From: Numida meleagris
Taxonomy: Eukaryota; Chordata; Aves; Galliformes; Numididae
Assembly: GCF_002078875.1 (NCBI RefSeq)
Contig: NC_034411.1
Coordinates: 49,225,620-49,289,619 of the forward strand
DNA: 64,000 bases
Direction: 5' to 3'
Of this stretch, positions 12,786-23,843 are shown in pieces. Numbering within the stretch: position 1 is the first letter of the stretch; each line of letters begins with the position of its first letter. The notes below the pieces were generated by a model. That model saw nothing but the letters and a program-made list of their open reading frames with translations. It ran no database searches and was not told the DNA's origin. The position numbers were made by a program, and so were the translations under genes.

Positions 12786-14275
12786 GAATAAATACTAAAT
12801 CAATTTTTGGGAATGCAGTGATGTATGTGCTTTTGAAATCTGTCTCCTGCATGCCCTTGTGCATCGAAGTAGCACCTGTAAAGCTTAAAGAAGGGGACAA
12901 TGCCTTCTTCTGAGATGTTGCCATTTAACATTGGGGTTTTTTTTAATTTTTTTTTTTGTTGGTCACCTCACCATTCCAGCAAGAAGAGCACACTGCCTCA
13001 TACGTGCCCTTTCACTTGCACCTGTTACACAAAATCAAGTGTCAAGAACAATATTAAATTGGAATCCTGGCAGGATCAAAGACTGAGAATCTTTTGGTGT
13101 CTTGAATGTGCCATGGACTTCATCTTCGTGTGCTGCTCTGTTCATCACACAATTGTTATTAAAATTCTGACTCTAACAGCAGAAGTTCAGTGCTCATTTT
13201 TTTGTGTGTTTCAATGGTGTAAGTGTCCTTGTTCCTCTCCAAAATTCCTTGGGGAAAAAAGCGTTGAACTTGGATTTAGGATTATTATAACAGTTTGTTA
13301 AGTAACACTGTTTCACATATTATTGTTTGGGGGCATGGGGAACTTGCAGTTTTGTGCTCTAAGCTGGCTGTGTGCTAGCTTCCTAACTGCCACATTTCAG
13401 GGGGATTAATTTGTATACCACTCTGTGAGTTCTGTCAGCTCATGGCTAGGAGGAGTGATAACACGTAAATTGTCCCAGCAAGATTGAGAGGGTGGCTGCT
13501 GATATACTGAAGGAAAAACTCAAACGGTGCTCAAGAAAGAGGCAATGCAAACACAGGCGTGTGAGGACTGGAGGGTAGGATTTTACCTGCTTGCGTAGTA
13601 ACAACTTCATTAATTTCAAGCAGTGCTGAATTGCTGCAGATGATGTTTGTGTCTGGCAATGGTGATGTGATACATGGGACTGTTGCAGGATTTATGATCT
13701 TTAAAACAAATATGTTGTAATGCAACTGTCCTGGGGTTTACAAGTTTTCAAAAAAAATAGGAAATTTCTCATGGGTATTTTCACATTTAACTGTTCTTTT
13801 GGGACAGAACTGCAAAATGAGCTTTTCTTTACTTGTTGTCAATTTAAGTCAGCACTTCACCCCTCCCACTCCCCAAGGTTTCCTTCTGCAGGGAGAAGAT
13901 TTTGAGCTTTACTTTAGAAATAATTATGTATGTAATTCTTTACATTCTTTGAGTAATAATTGGGTAGAAATGAAATGTTTGTCTCATAAGTTTGCCTTAC
14001 GGTCCAAAAGAAGAAAAATGTTGCAGAAGAGAAGAAAATAATGAGTTTTAAAGGTGCAATTGCATATAAACTTTGAAAGGATATATACAATGAAATGAGA
14101 GGGATTAAAGTAATCTTTGATCAGAAAAACTAGTTCTAAAAATTTTAACTGTAGCACGTAGAGGCACACAGATAATAGAATGTTTATGTTTAGGAAAGCT
14201 ATATGTATGTGTATATATATGTAAAGGTATAATACAATAATAAATCAAGAAGGAAAATATTTTGTTTTTTGACAG

Positions 14276-17200
14276 TTGAACAAACAGAATCTTCCAGTAT
14301 AACTCTGAAGGAAGGCGACACCCAAACTATGGAGACAAGTCCATCTGACTCAAGCACTAAGGATGGTGTAGCTGCTGAGAAGGAGGATGCTCATGTAGAT
14401 AAACAGTTGCCATCTTTGGAAGAAGATGCAGAAGATGCTGAACATGCATCTGAGCCACAGTCTTATGATCTGGGCTTTAAAAAGGTTTTTAAATTTGTTG
14501 GATTCAGATTCACAGTAAAGAAGGAGAAAACAGGAAAATCAGAACCAGTTCAACTGCTTACTGTAAAAAAAGAAACACAAGTCACTGAAGGAGCTGATGA
14601 TCAAAAAGAAGTCAGCTCAGAAGAAACAGTGATGCCTGAAGATGCACCACCCTCTGCAGAAGACAGCACCAAAGATGCACTGAAGAATGGAAAAACAGAA
14701 GATGATTCTCCTAAAACACCGGAAGCAAATGAGATTTGTTCTCAGTCATCTGCTTCAGCCACTGATACTGCTTCACCACTAAGAAAATTTTTTTCTCAGG
14801 GATGGACTGGATTTAGAAAAAAGAAGAGTTTTAGGAAGCCCAAAGAAGATGAACAACAGTCTCCTACGAAAGAAGAGCAAGCAAAAGAGGGGGCAACGTT
14901 AACGACTGAAACCAGCGAAAAGGAGAAATCAGAGCCTGAGAAGCAAGTTGAAGAGAAGAATGTGACAGCGGTAACCATTGAAACACATGAGAAGGAGCAA
15001 ACTGAAGATGAAAAGCAGGAGTCAAAGACTGCAACAATCATAGGATCTGATGCGAGTGAGGAGGAAGAGGTAACTGAGCGTGATGAGCAAGATGTGGCAG
15101 CAGCAGTTGCTACAGCAGGTGCAAAGGAGGAAAAAGCTGAAGGTCAAGAAAGTAAATTGGTGGAAGTCTCAGAAGATCTTGGTAAAAAGGAAGAAAAAAA
15201 CAAAGAAGGAGAGAAAGAAAGTGAGGTGAAAGAGAAACCACTAACAACAAAGTCAGTGATGCCTGTAATCACAGCAGGTGTGAATGGAGAATTGAAAGTG
15301 TCCTCAGAAGTCCTACCTGTAGGAAAAGATCTGGAGTCAATGGAAAAATGTGAAGTAAATGAGGGAACTGAAATACCCTCTGAAGAGAAACTTGGAATCG
15401 GATCCTTATTGGCAACTGAAATTTCTAGTGAAGAGTTTAAAAAATCTGAAGGAATAGAAGGAAGTAAACCTGTTGTACTAGAGAAAGAAACGTTTGATGA
15501 AAAAACAGAAGCAGCAGAATTGGAAACTTCACCCACAACAGAAGTTGTCACTGAAAAATTAGAAACACAAGGAGAAGCTCAGGATGGAATCACAGAGAAG
15601 GCGGCAAGCAGAGAAGATGAGGCAAAACTGGCTCTGGATGCTGCTGGACTGAAGTCCTTTCCTACTTCTGAACAGTCATTTGACACAGAGGATGATCAAC
15701 AGATGGTAAAACCCACTGATGAAGGTCTGCAAGGCAAAATTGGCACTGACAGTATCAAACCAGATGAAATAACCACAGAAATAACTCCTGAGGAAGCGAC
15801 TGGAAAGAGACCTCCAGAAGGTATCACAAGTGAAGCTGAGCTGCTCTCTTCTCAAGAAAAAACTAAATTACAAGGCAGCCCTTTAAAGAAACTCTTTACA
15901 GGTACTGGCTTAAAAAAACTGTCTGGAAAGAAGCATAAAGGCAAAAGAGAAGAATCTAAGTTAGGGGAACAAGGAGAACTAACTCAACACTTATCAGATT
16001 CCCCAGATAGCCCAGAGGAACAAAAGGCAGAGAGTTCTGCTTCTTCTCCTGAGGAGCTGAATGAAATTCCTTCTTTGGAAAAATCTGCAGATGGAACGCA
16101 AGTCTCAGAAAATGAAGATGCTGCAGTTTCAGATGTGGAGAGAAAAAGAGAAAGCGTTACACCCTGGGCATCATTTAAAAAGATGGTGACTCCCAAGAAA
16201 CGTGTAAGAAGACCTTCTGAAAGTGATAAAGAAGAAGAAGTTGATAAGACAAAGAGTATTGCAACGTCAGCAACTGAAAACGCAGCTGAAGAAAGTCAGG
16301 TAGAGTTGAAAGAAAATGGAATGGACCAGAAACCAGAGAAAGTCACAGAAGAGCCGAAAAGAAAGGTTGACACCTCTGTGTCTTGGGAAGCTTTTATATG
16401 TGTAGGTTCTTCAAAGAAAAGAGCCAGGAAATCATCATCGTCTGATGAAGAATCTGAACACAAGCTTGGCCAGGAAAGCCAAAAAATAGAAGAATCTGGA
16501 CAGAGCAAAGAAACAGCAACAGATGCAATACTTACTAGCTCTCAGGAGAGTGATCAAGGACAAGGGAATTCCTCTCCAGAACAAGCTGGAAGCCCATCTG
16601 AAGGTGAAGGGATTTCAACATGGGAATCATTTAAAAGGTTAGTCACTCCAAGAAGAAAATCCAAAACGAGAATGGAAGAGAGAACCGAAGACGCTGTCAC
16701 AGGTTCTAGCCTGGAGCATTCAACATCAGATGGTGAGCCTGGAAAAGATGAATCATGGGTTTCGTTTAGAAAACTTATGCCTGGCCGTAGGAAGAAAAAG
16801 TCAGATGGGAAGCCAGAACCAACTCATCTTAAGCAAACAAGAGAAGACGTGGCAGAAACAGCCGAAGAAGATTCGGATATTCCAGCTGTTGTTCCTTTGT
16901 CTGAATATGAAGCAGCAGAGCAAGAGAAAATTGAAGCCCAGCAAGTGAAAGATGCTGAAGCATTGAAAGAACGAAGCTCAGAGGAAGAAAGAGTTGAAAA
17001 ATCAGAAGACTCGCTATGTGTTAAGCAAGCCAGTGAAGGGCTAGTGCATGCAGTTACTGTTACTGTTGTGGAAGGGGAAAGAGCTGTTACCAGCATTGAA
17101 GAAAGGTCACCGTCATGGATATCTGCTGCTCTAACAGAGTGCATTGAGCAGGAAGAAGAGGAAGAGAAAGAAACTGAGAAAGCACTTGAATCAGAAGTTG

Positions 17201-18072
17201 TAGAAGAAGCGGTGGTAGTTGCTAAGACAATGCCAGAGGTGAGAAAGGATGCAAGTGATGATACCACAGCAAGTGAGCTAGAATTAACCTCAGAGGCAGT
17301 GACTGCTCTAGAGGAGACAGCAGAAGCTTCCTGTGCTGAAGAAACAATGGAAGCGTCCTTTGCTGAAGAGACAACTGAGATGGTTTCTGCTGTTTCACAG
17401 TTGTTAGAAACCCCAGATACTACAGAGGAAGTTACACCTGTACAAGAAGTAGAGGCCACTGAACAAAATCTGAAAGAATTAGACAAACAGACACAAAAAG
17501 TTCTTCATGAAGTTGCTGAAAGAGTGAAGTCTTCAGATGTAGCACAGCTGGATTCTGAAAGAACCATGACAGCAACTGTAATTACAACAGAGCAAGAAAT
17601 TGAGTTGGAAGTGAAATATGATGCTAAAGATGGGAAAACTGTAGGTCAGGAAACAATTTTGCTTGAACAGTCCTTGAGGAAAGGAGAACACCTGGAAGAT
17701 GATGTCCAGCCCCTGGAAGGTGTGGAGAGTGTGCAGGGTGAAACTAGAACTGAAGAGAGCGTACACGAAGGTTCAGAGAGAAGTGAAATGTCTGCTGCAG
17801 TGAAAGAAAGCACAGAAAGATGTGAAAAGATGGATGCATTGAGAGATGAAGGCCAGTGGCAGACGTGTGAAGAAGCAGTTGTAGAAGACCATCAAGAAAT
17901 AGCTGAAGTGCAGAGGACAGCAGAAGAACCTTCATCACAAGACAGTGAAGCAGTCACTCCCAAGGAAGAGCAATTAGCAAAGCAGGAGCCTTCAGAACAA
18001 GAGAAACTGCCCCAAACAGACTTGACAGTAGATGAGAGGAGAGACGACCATATTCCAGAAGCGCAGGCTGCT
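14276..18072 (+). CDS. AKAP12: AKAP12 (gravin/SSeCKS) main scaffold exon
   Basis: This 3,797-base exon encodes most of the kinase-anchoring scaffold that brings PKA, PKC, calmodulin and beta-adrenergic receptor partners to the cell cortex. The protein is acidic and probably largely disordered, broken by basic patches. The first is the polybasic FKKVFKFVGFRFTVKK (about 14476-14523). Then come KKSFRKPKEDE (about 14820-14852) and SPLKKLFTGTGLKKLSGKK (about 15877-15935). Three calmodulin-binding WSK-type motifs follow: WASFKKMVTPKKRVRRPS (about 16165-16220), WESFKRLVTPRRKSK (about 16621-16668) and WVSFRKLMPGRRKKKSD (about 16756-16806). A conserved block SWEAFICVGSSKKRARKSS lies between the first and second (about 16384-16440). 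SPSWISA and ETTEMVSAVSQL blocks follow (about 17107-17403). The acceptor is GACAG at 14275 (phase 1), and the donor is GTAAGT at 18073 (phase 0). The apparent TTG start at 14269 is intronic. Confidence 0.97.
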
Positions 18073-18801
18073 GTAAGTATTACATAAAACACAAATGTTG
18101 ATCTGCCAGGAGGAAAAAAAAAAAGTTAGATATTACACCTGATTTAGAACCGGGTTGTGGCAATATTCCTATCCAAGACCTTTGTTGTGCAGCAATTGAA
18201 GTTTGTTGTCAGTGAGATGGATACACAGAGGTCCAGAAGCAGCAGCTGCAGATACTTGTGTTGCAGAGTGTGGTGGATGTAATTCCTACAAAAAGGGGAT
18301 GGGTGATGTTGTGCATGGATCAGAAGGTGCTGAAAACAATTGTCTTTGGCACACAGCACATTGTGACTGAAGATGTTATACAAAAACATATAGTACAGCT
18401 GTGATCCATATGATACTGTACATGGCAGCTGGTATCTTCAGTCGTAGGTATAGACAGTAGTAGCAGAGGCACTTCTGCAAAGAGAGGAAAAGAAATCGCA
18501 TCACTATCTCAGTGTCATGCAGGAGTTACTGTGACTGATTTCTTTCTACCTTCTACCACCATCTTTCTGGCTTAATCTCTGTTTCAAACGTGTCAGCTGT
18601 CCATTGTTTCCTGGACCATATTCTGACACACTGGACGTGCTGGGATCTTGGTGGCCCACTAAAGTCTGTGTCATCAACTCACGCCCTTCCCATAACCCTC
18701 CTCCCCTCCCAGTCTTATATTCTGGTGTTCTTCCATCCAGACTGTTCTCAGTCTTCCCCTGCTCGCACCCCTATTTATAGGTCTGTTACTGTTCTCCACA
18801 G
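18073..18801 (+). other. AKAP12: 729-base intron splitting the AKAP12 scaffold coding region
   Basis: The donor is a perfect GTAAGT after codon GCT. The acceptor is a long pyrimidine-rich tract ending CTCCACAG at 18801, and both sides are phase 0. In-frame reading into the intron meets TAA at 18085, so it must be removed for the protein to continue. A second CAG six bases downstream (18805-18807) could act as an alternative acceptor that drops Val-Gln. In mammals this part of AKAP12 is, to my knowledge, one uninterrupted large exon. Confidence 0.85.
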
Positions 18802-20730
18802 GTGCAGAGCAAGATCGAAGATGAAACCTCTGCATTAGGATTTGCAGATGAAGAGCCTGCAGAACTTGAAGGACAGGGTGAAACTCTCCCCGTAGGACCG
18901 GTGTTGACTAAAGCAGTTGTCACAGAGGTCCCTGTGAGTCCTGAGAGTCAAGACGAAATTCCTGAGGTAGACTCACAAGAGCAAACTTGTATCGAAGCAG
19001 TTCCTAGCGAGGCACCTGTCCAGAGAGAGGAAGATGACGCTGTGCTCCTTGGAATAAAAAGCACAGAAGACATTGCTGCTGAGGTCCCAATGCACAGTGA
19101 GGTAGAAGCCTCAGTGCTTACATCAGAGTCAACTGGCTCAGAAGCAGCTGAAGCTGCTGAGCAGAGCGTGAGGGATGGGGATGGCAAGCAGATTACAGCA
19201 AAAGATCCTGTCCTCATCCTAGAGCCAGAACACATAGAAGAAACAACTGAAACCCTTTCCCAGAGTGATGAAGTCAAAGGTGGCGAAATAAAAGATTCCA
19301 TGCTCAAAACTGAAACACACTCACTGGCTGATAGTGCTCTCACCGAGCACCCTCCCAAGATTGAAGAAGGCAGCGAATCTGCTTTAGCATCAGCGTGCCT
19401 AGATGTCACTGAAAATGAAAGCACCATCTGCATTGACATAAGTCCTAAGACAAGTGAAACGCAGAGCAGCTTAGCTGAAGAAAGGACCGCAGAAACAAAA
19501 CAAGAACTTGCAGAAACCTCAAACTGTCAAGACTCTCAGAAAGAAGAAAACATAAATGGGCAGTTGATGGAAACAGTCAAAGAAGAATTTGAATCTGGAA
19601 AACAGGAAGCTGTGAGGGATGATGAATGTTGTTCAACAGCTGTCCAGCAAGAGGTTGTCTCTGTGCAAGAGGAAGGCCGTGACTCTGCCTCCCCACCAGC
19701 TGAAAGCTCGGAGGCTCTGGAAGTGCCTGTGTCTGCAGCAGCTGCAGCAGCTGAAGAGCATGTTGTAGCAGAAGCTGCCACTCCCACATGCACAGTAGAC
19801 CCCTTGGCATCCACACCAGAACAAATGGCTTCCTATGAGGTCCCAGCTTCTACCACTGACTATTCAGGCTGTGAGACTGCAGAGCCTGGTATTGCAGAAG
19901 CACCCCAGCCTCAGGTAACTCATGCTTATGTTAATGGAATATCAGAGAAGCAAGAGAGTTTTGAGAGTATGAATCACCCCGAACAAAACGCTGCTCCTTT
20001 AAGTGACGGTCTCACTCTCTCCCACGCAGAATTTGTGACGGATGTTGTTCCATCTGGGACTATAGAGTCCCAGAGTACAAAAATCGTATTGAACGTCATC
20101 CAGACGGCTGTTACCAAACTTACAGAAACAGAAGAGGCAGCTGCCTTAGAGTCGGAGCAGCACAGTAACTCCAGAGGGAAAAGCCCATCAGACACCATTT
20201 TACCTGAACTTTTGGAAAGTACACAGGTAGATTACCAACTCCCAGTAAAAGAAGAAGAGGTATCAAGTAAAGAGCAAGAGCTCCAGCAGTCCCGACTAAA
20301 CAAACGTGCTGCATTAACAGAGTCTGCAGAAATTCATGCAAGTGTAGAAAAAGCAAAAGACATGCTATTAACTTCTGAGGTGCTGGAGGATGGACAAAGG
20401 CAGAATTCTGACTTTGTGACTACTCCTGAAGGCATTTCAAGGGAAAGTGTGAGAGTTCAGAACTCAGCATTAGAACTAAGTACTTCAGAAGGCTCAACCA
20501 AAGACCTCCTAGACATGCACCCAGCAAAACTGAAGGAAAAGGAGATTGGGAAGGTTGTGGAAATCTCAGACCAACATATAGGTAGGCAAACATGTGGAGA
20601 AAGGGAGGAAGACGGTCACCCACCAGTGGAAGATGGGAAAACACAAACATGGCAGGACGATGGTTACCAAGAAGACACAGCTTGTGATAGTCCACAAAGT
20701 CAAAATTCATTGGCTCCTGAGGCTCTGAAT
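18802..20730 (+). CDS. AKAP12: AKAP12 C-terminal scaffold exon with the PKA-anchoring helix
   Basis: This exon has 643 codons in phase 0 at both ends, starting VQSKIEDETS and ending SLAPEALN before a GTAAGT donor at 20731. It is very acidic and low in complexity. Its key element is the amphipathic helix KIVLNVIQTAVTKL at about 20080-20121, which matches the known AKAP12 site for the regulatory subunit RII of PKA. The hydrophobic residues are spaced as needed for the RII groove. The downstream 600 bases (VKEEEVSSKEQELQQSR and onward) are the part that recurs in degraded form at about 32.9-33.6 kb. The apparent start at 18802 is a splice boundary (GTG, Val), not an initiation codon. Confidence 0.95.
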
Positions 20731-21155
20731 GTAAGTAGTATTTTTAGCCAGCAATTTCTCACTCTTCACAAAGTAGATGTGGGGATTTCTGCAACTGCTG
20801 TCTCTTTCCCCCCCCCCCGGTTCCAGCAAAGACAGCTGCTCCCCACTTTAACAAACAGGTCATGAGCATGATTCCACGCTGACAGAGCGTTTTTAAAAAT
20901 CCTAAAGGAGGTTTATGTTGCCTTCCACAGTAAACTTGAAATGCTTCCTTCCCAAAGCTCTTTGCACCTCAGTGAAATCTGAACCAGAAAAGGTGTCAGT
21001 TATAGTCTCTACCTCAGATATTTAGTGTGCTTGCTTAACTAAGCCACGTGTCTGTCTTCAAATCCATTTCTAAAACTGCTTGAGAAAGATACTGAGGTGC
21101 TCTTGAGATAAACTGTCATTAATAAAGCTTTTTTTTACTGTTTTTTCTCTTTCAG
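20731..21155 (+). other. AKAP12: Last AKAP12 intron (425 bases)
   Basis: This phase-0 intron runs from GTAAGT at 20731 to TTTTTTCTCTTTCAG at 21155. It contains a C-run near 20810 and an AATAAA at 21120-21125, just before the acceptor tract. Much of the intron, including that AATAAA, is recognisable in the duplicated copy at about 33.6-34.2 kb. Confidence 0.88.
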
Positions 21156-21164
21156 ATGTGCTAA
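21156..21164 (+). CDS. AKAP12: AKAP12 terminal coding codons (Met-Cys-stop)
   Basis: After the last acceptor the frame reads ATG TGC TAA, so the protein ends EALNMC. Summing exons 1957-2143, 14276-18072, 18802-20730 and these nine bases gives 5,922 bases, exactly 1,974 codons, so the whole model is in frame. The remainder of this exon is 3' UTR. Confidence 0.88.
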   Translation: MC

Positions 21165-23416
21165 GGATCCATGTGGCATTTGAGAGATACCAGTGCTAGA
21201 GAACAACTGACAATCCTGCGAGAGAACCAGGAGCTTAATTCACTACCCTTTATTCTTGGATGTTAACACCTGCTCTTTTGAAGACTTCACCTTTTTGTCA
21301 TTAAAAACCAATGCCTTTAATACTGGGTATATCCACACGTGTGTCCCATTCAAAGGTCATTTGCCTCTGCTGAAAATGTCCCATTTAGACTGGAGATGCA
21401 CATCAGAGTGAATGGACAGACCACTAAAATTTGTGCCAGAGTTGTTACCGTCCCCCACTTAACGTGTCCGTCCTGTCTGTCTCATCTTCTTGAATTCTTC
21501 ATTCATCCCTAAATCCCCTACCTCCTTTCTGCGGTCTCCCTTACTCCCAGCATCTTCCGTAGCTGCCTTGATTTGACCAGCAAGTGGCCACAGCTGCTGC
21601 TCAACTTCTGTGCTGAAGGGGCAGAGGAGAGCTGACTGAAGAGAACTTACGAGACTTCTGGCTGATAGAAGATGCGGCTGTCAAACAGCGGGAACTGGAT
21701 CACGCACAGATTCTTGAGCAAGATGCTCAAGATTGCTGCCTTTCGGTCCCATTCAGGTATCTCTATCTGTCCTTTGGTTGTGTTTGCGCAGGCCTGATCT
21801 AGTCAGAAATTATTTCTACAGTGTAGCTTGAAAGGAGGTTGAGAATACTCTTTTTCTGTTGTTCAAGACTTCAGGTTTTGAGACTGGACTGTAATGTGTT
21901 GAGTATTTATATGTATGTCTTAATCCCAGTTCTGATTTTAATGTAGAGCTCTGATACTTTGTACTGTTTAGGCGTGCCCTTAAAGGAATTTTGTAGAGTG
22001 GCCTGGAGAGGAAATTGATACTGGTGGAGTGGAATTCAATAACACGTAGTTTCCTATTTATTGTTCCAGGTTTATCCCCCTGTAAAATCTCTCCAAAACT
22101 TGGCTGTCATGCTTTGAATATTTATATGTAAATCCTAAGCCCAGTTCTGATTTTAATGTAGAATTATGATATTTCTGAAGACAAAAGGAGAGCCCTGACC
22201 TGTGTCATATCCAACTACACTGACCAACGTCCCTTCAACTTGCAATCCTCTCAGGTTTCTGAGAACACTTTAGACTTACCCTTTCCCTGCTGTCTTGCTC
22301 ATACAGCAACCCCAGGTGTACCACAACCCAAAATCACACCCTGCTTTTTCCAGAGTCTGCTCAGTCCTGATCACAGCCCCGTCCATCCCCAGGACTTCAC
22401 CTCCACTCATGTCATCTAATATCCATGCTGCACACAAGTATCTTCCTTTCCCAACCCATGCCTGAACCTCTTTCCCATCACAGCACTTCCCATTTCCTGA
22501 GATCCCTGCTGCTCTTATCAGTTCCTCATCTTCCCTGAGAGGGGAGTAGGAAGGAGGGTAAGGGCTTTGTAATGAATTCTGCCTTGGCTTGCAAAAGACA
22601 GAAGAAAAGTTTGGAACGCTGAGTTCCTAAAAACCTTCACCTGAGGTGGGTTGGACTGAGAACAGCTGCAGTCTGGGGTGAGCAGGGTGATCTAAAGATG
22701 GAAAGAAGCCTCCCTGGGATGTCTGTCCCCAACAGGAGTAGGTCCTTCCTTTTGTGGTTTACATTAGAATCAAACGTGGCGTACAAGTCAATCCTTTCAG
22801 CTCTGATTTCTAAAGTGAAGGTTACGGATGGCACTTTGTGAAACTGATGCCACCAAGTGAACAGTAGCTCACTATCCTACCTGTATAGTAATTTATTTTA
22901 AAGTCAACTCTTAGTGTACAAACGCTCTTGTTACAGCAGGTGCTCGCCTCTCCTCGAGGCTGCACATACAGCAAGCAATGTGACTGATTGCACTGGTGTG
23001 ATTGCACCATCTGGTGCTGCCCTGCGTGGAAGCATCAAGAGATTTTTTTCCTTACCTCAGAGCAAATTATATAAATATTTAAAGCCGAACAATGTGGCTT
23101 CAAACAACCCAGTCTGTCTTTGTCCACTGTTAGTGGCAGCTTTTCCCCCTAGCTTTGGGCAACTCCAACAATCTCTGTTGGTTCCACAGGTTTAAATTGG
23201 CTTGCAAGTTAATCATGCTCTTAATAACACCTCACTAGTGCAAACTTGGCTGAAATTGTACAGATTGTATACCTATGTACGTTAAGCCATATTGCAATAA
23301 ATGCAGCAGGTAAAATGAAATAACAATAGCATGACCTGTGTAATCCTGACTCTTACGTTTGTAGCTCCAAAGCTGTTAATAATATGTAAAGTTAATTCTC
23401 GTCTGAACCTCATTTA

Positions 23417-23422
23417 AATAAA
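23417..23422 (+). terminator. AKAP12 poly(A) signal, proximal candidate
   Basis: AATAAA in CATTTAAATAAAGCTAGC, with a TGTCTGTTGG stretch about 25 bases downstream, fits a cleavage site near 23440. Confidence 0.6.
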
Positions 23423-23790
23423 GCTAGCTTTATCACAATGTAAATTGTCTGTTGGTAGTAATTGGACAGGCAAGTGCTTAAACTTGCTCATTTTCTCCAT
23501 TAATCCAGGGCCTAGGTAAGCAATGCAACAAACATAACTGTACAACAAATACAAAAGCTTCTTGTAACTGACAGCTAAAAAAATATCGCGCCTGAAGCCA
23601 CGCTAACGGTGCAGGGAGCATGGCTCCACCTAACGATACTACTTTGTTCCGGTGTATTGCTTTGGTCTCTGAAACTCTCATTTGATACTGTGACTTCTGG
23701 CTTGTGCTTAAAAGCTTGAAGCTTTCTCAAATCTAATGTATTGGGTTACCAAATCTGATTTTTGTTTTTAAGGTAGATTTTCATTAATTA

Positions 23791-23796
23791 AATAAA
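23791..23796 (+). terminator. AKAP12 poly(A) signal, distal candidate
   Basis: AATAAA is followed at about 25 bases by TGTGTTACGTGTGTTTTTTT, a near-ideal GU/U-rich downstream element. Confidence 0.55.
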
Positions 23797-23843
23797 ATGC
23801 AACTAAAATTTGTTCTAATGTGTGTTACGTGTGTTTTTTTTTC

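Larger units (their letters stand above)
5363..14275 (+). other. AKAP12 intron, second segment
   Basis: About 8.9 kb of intron runs between the beta-type first exon and the large coding exon. It contains a CR1 fragment in sense orientation at about 11145-11684 and a weaker antisense CR1 fragment at about 12680-12785. T- or A-runs occur near 7750, 9330 and 12220. No further AKAP12 coding exon or RNA gene was recognised. The acceptor at its end is a TTTTGTTTTTTGACAG tract. Confidence 0.6.
21165..23815 (+). other. AKAP12: AKAP12 3' UTR with several poly(A) signals
   Basis: This untranslated stretch follows the stop codon. Candidate AATAAA signals lie at 23296-23301, 23417-23422 and 23791-23796. 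The second is followed by a GT-rich stretch at about 23446. The third is followed by an especially strong GT- and T-rich stretch at about 23819-23843. An imperfect direct repeat of about 65 bases occurs at 21895-21960 and 22108-22175. The true end cannot be fixed without transcript data, so the UTR is about 2.3 or 2.6 kb. Confidence 0.7.

Noticed and set aside
14269..14275. Apparent TTG start of the large AKAP12 frame
   Set aside because: It lies in the intron; the CAG acceptor ends at 14275 and the frame joins upstream exons in phase 1.
16824..17486. 220-codon antisense frame within AKAP12, and similar Ser-rich antisense frames
   Set aside because: These are mirror frames of Glu/Ala/Thr-rich AKAP12 codons, with no independent evidence.
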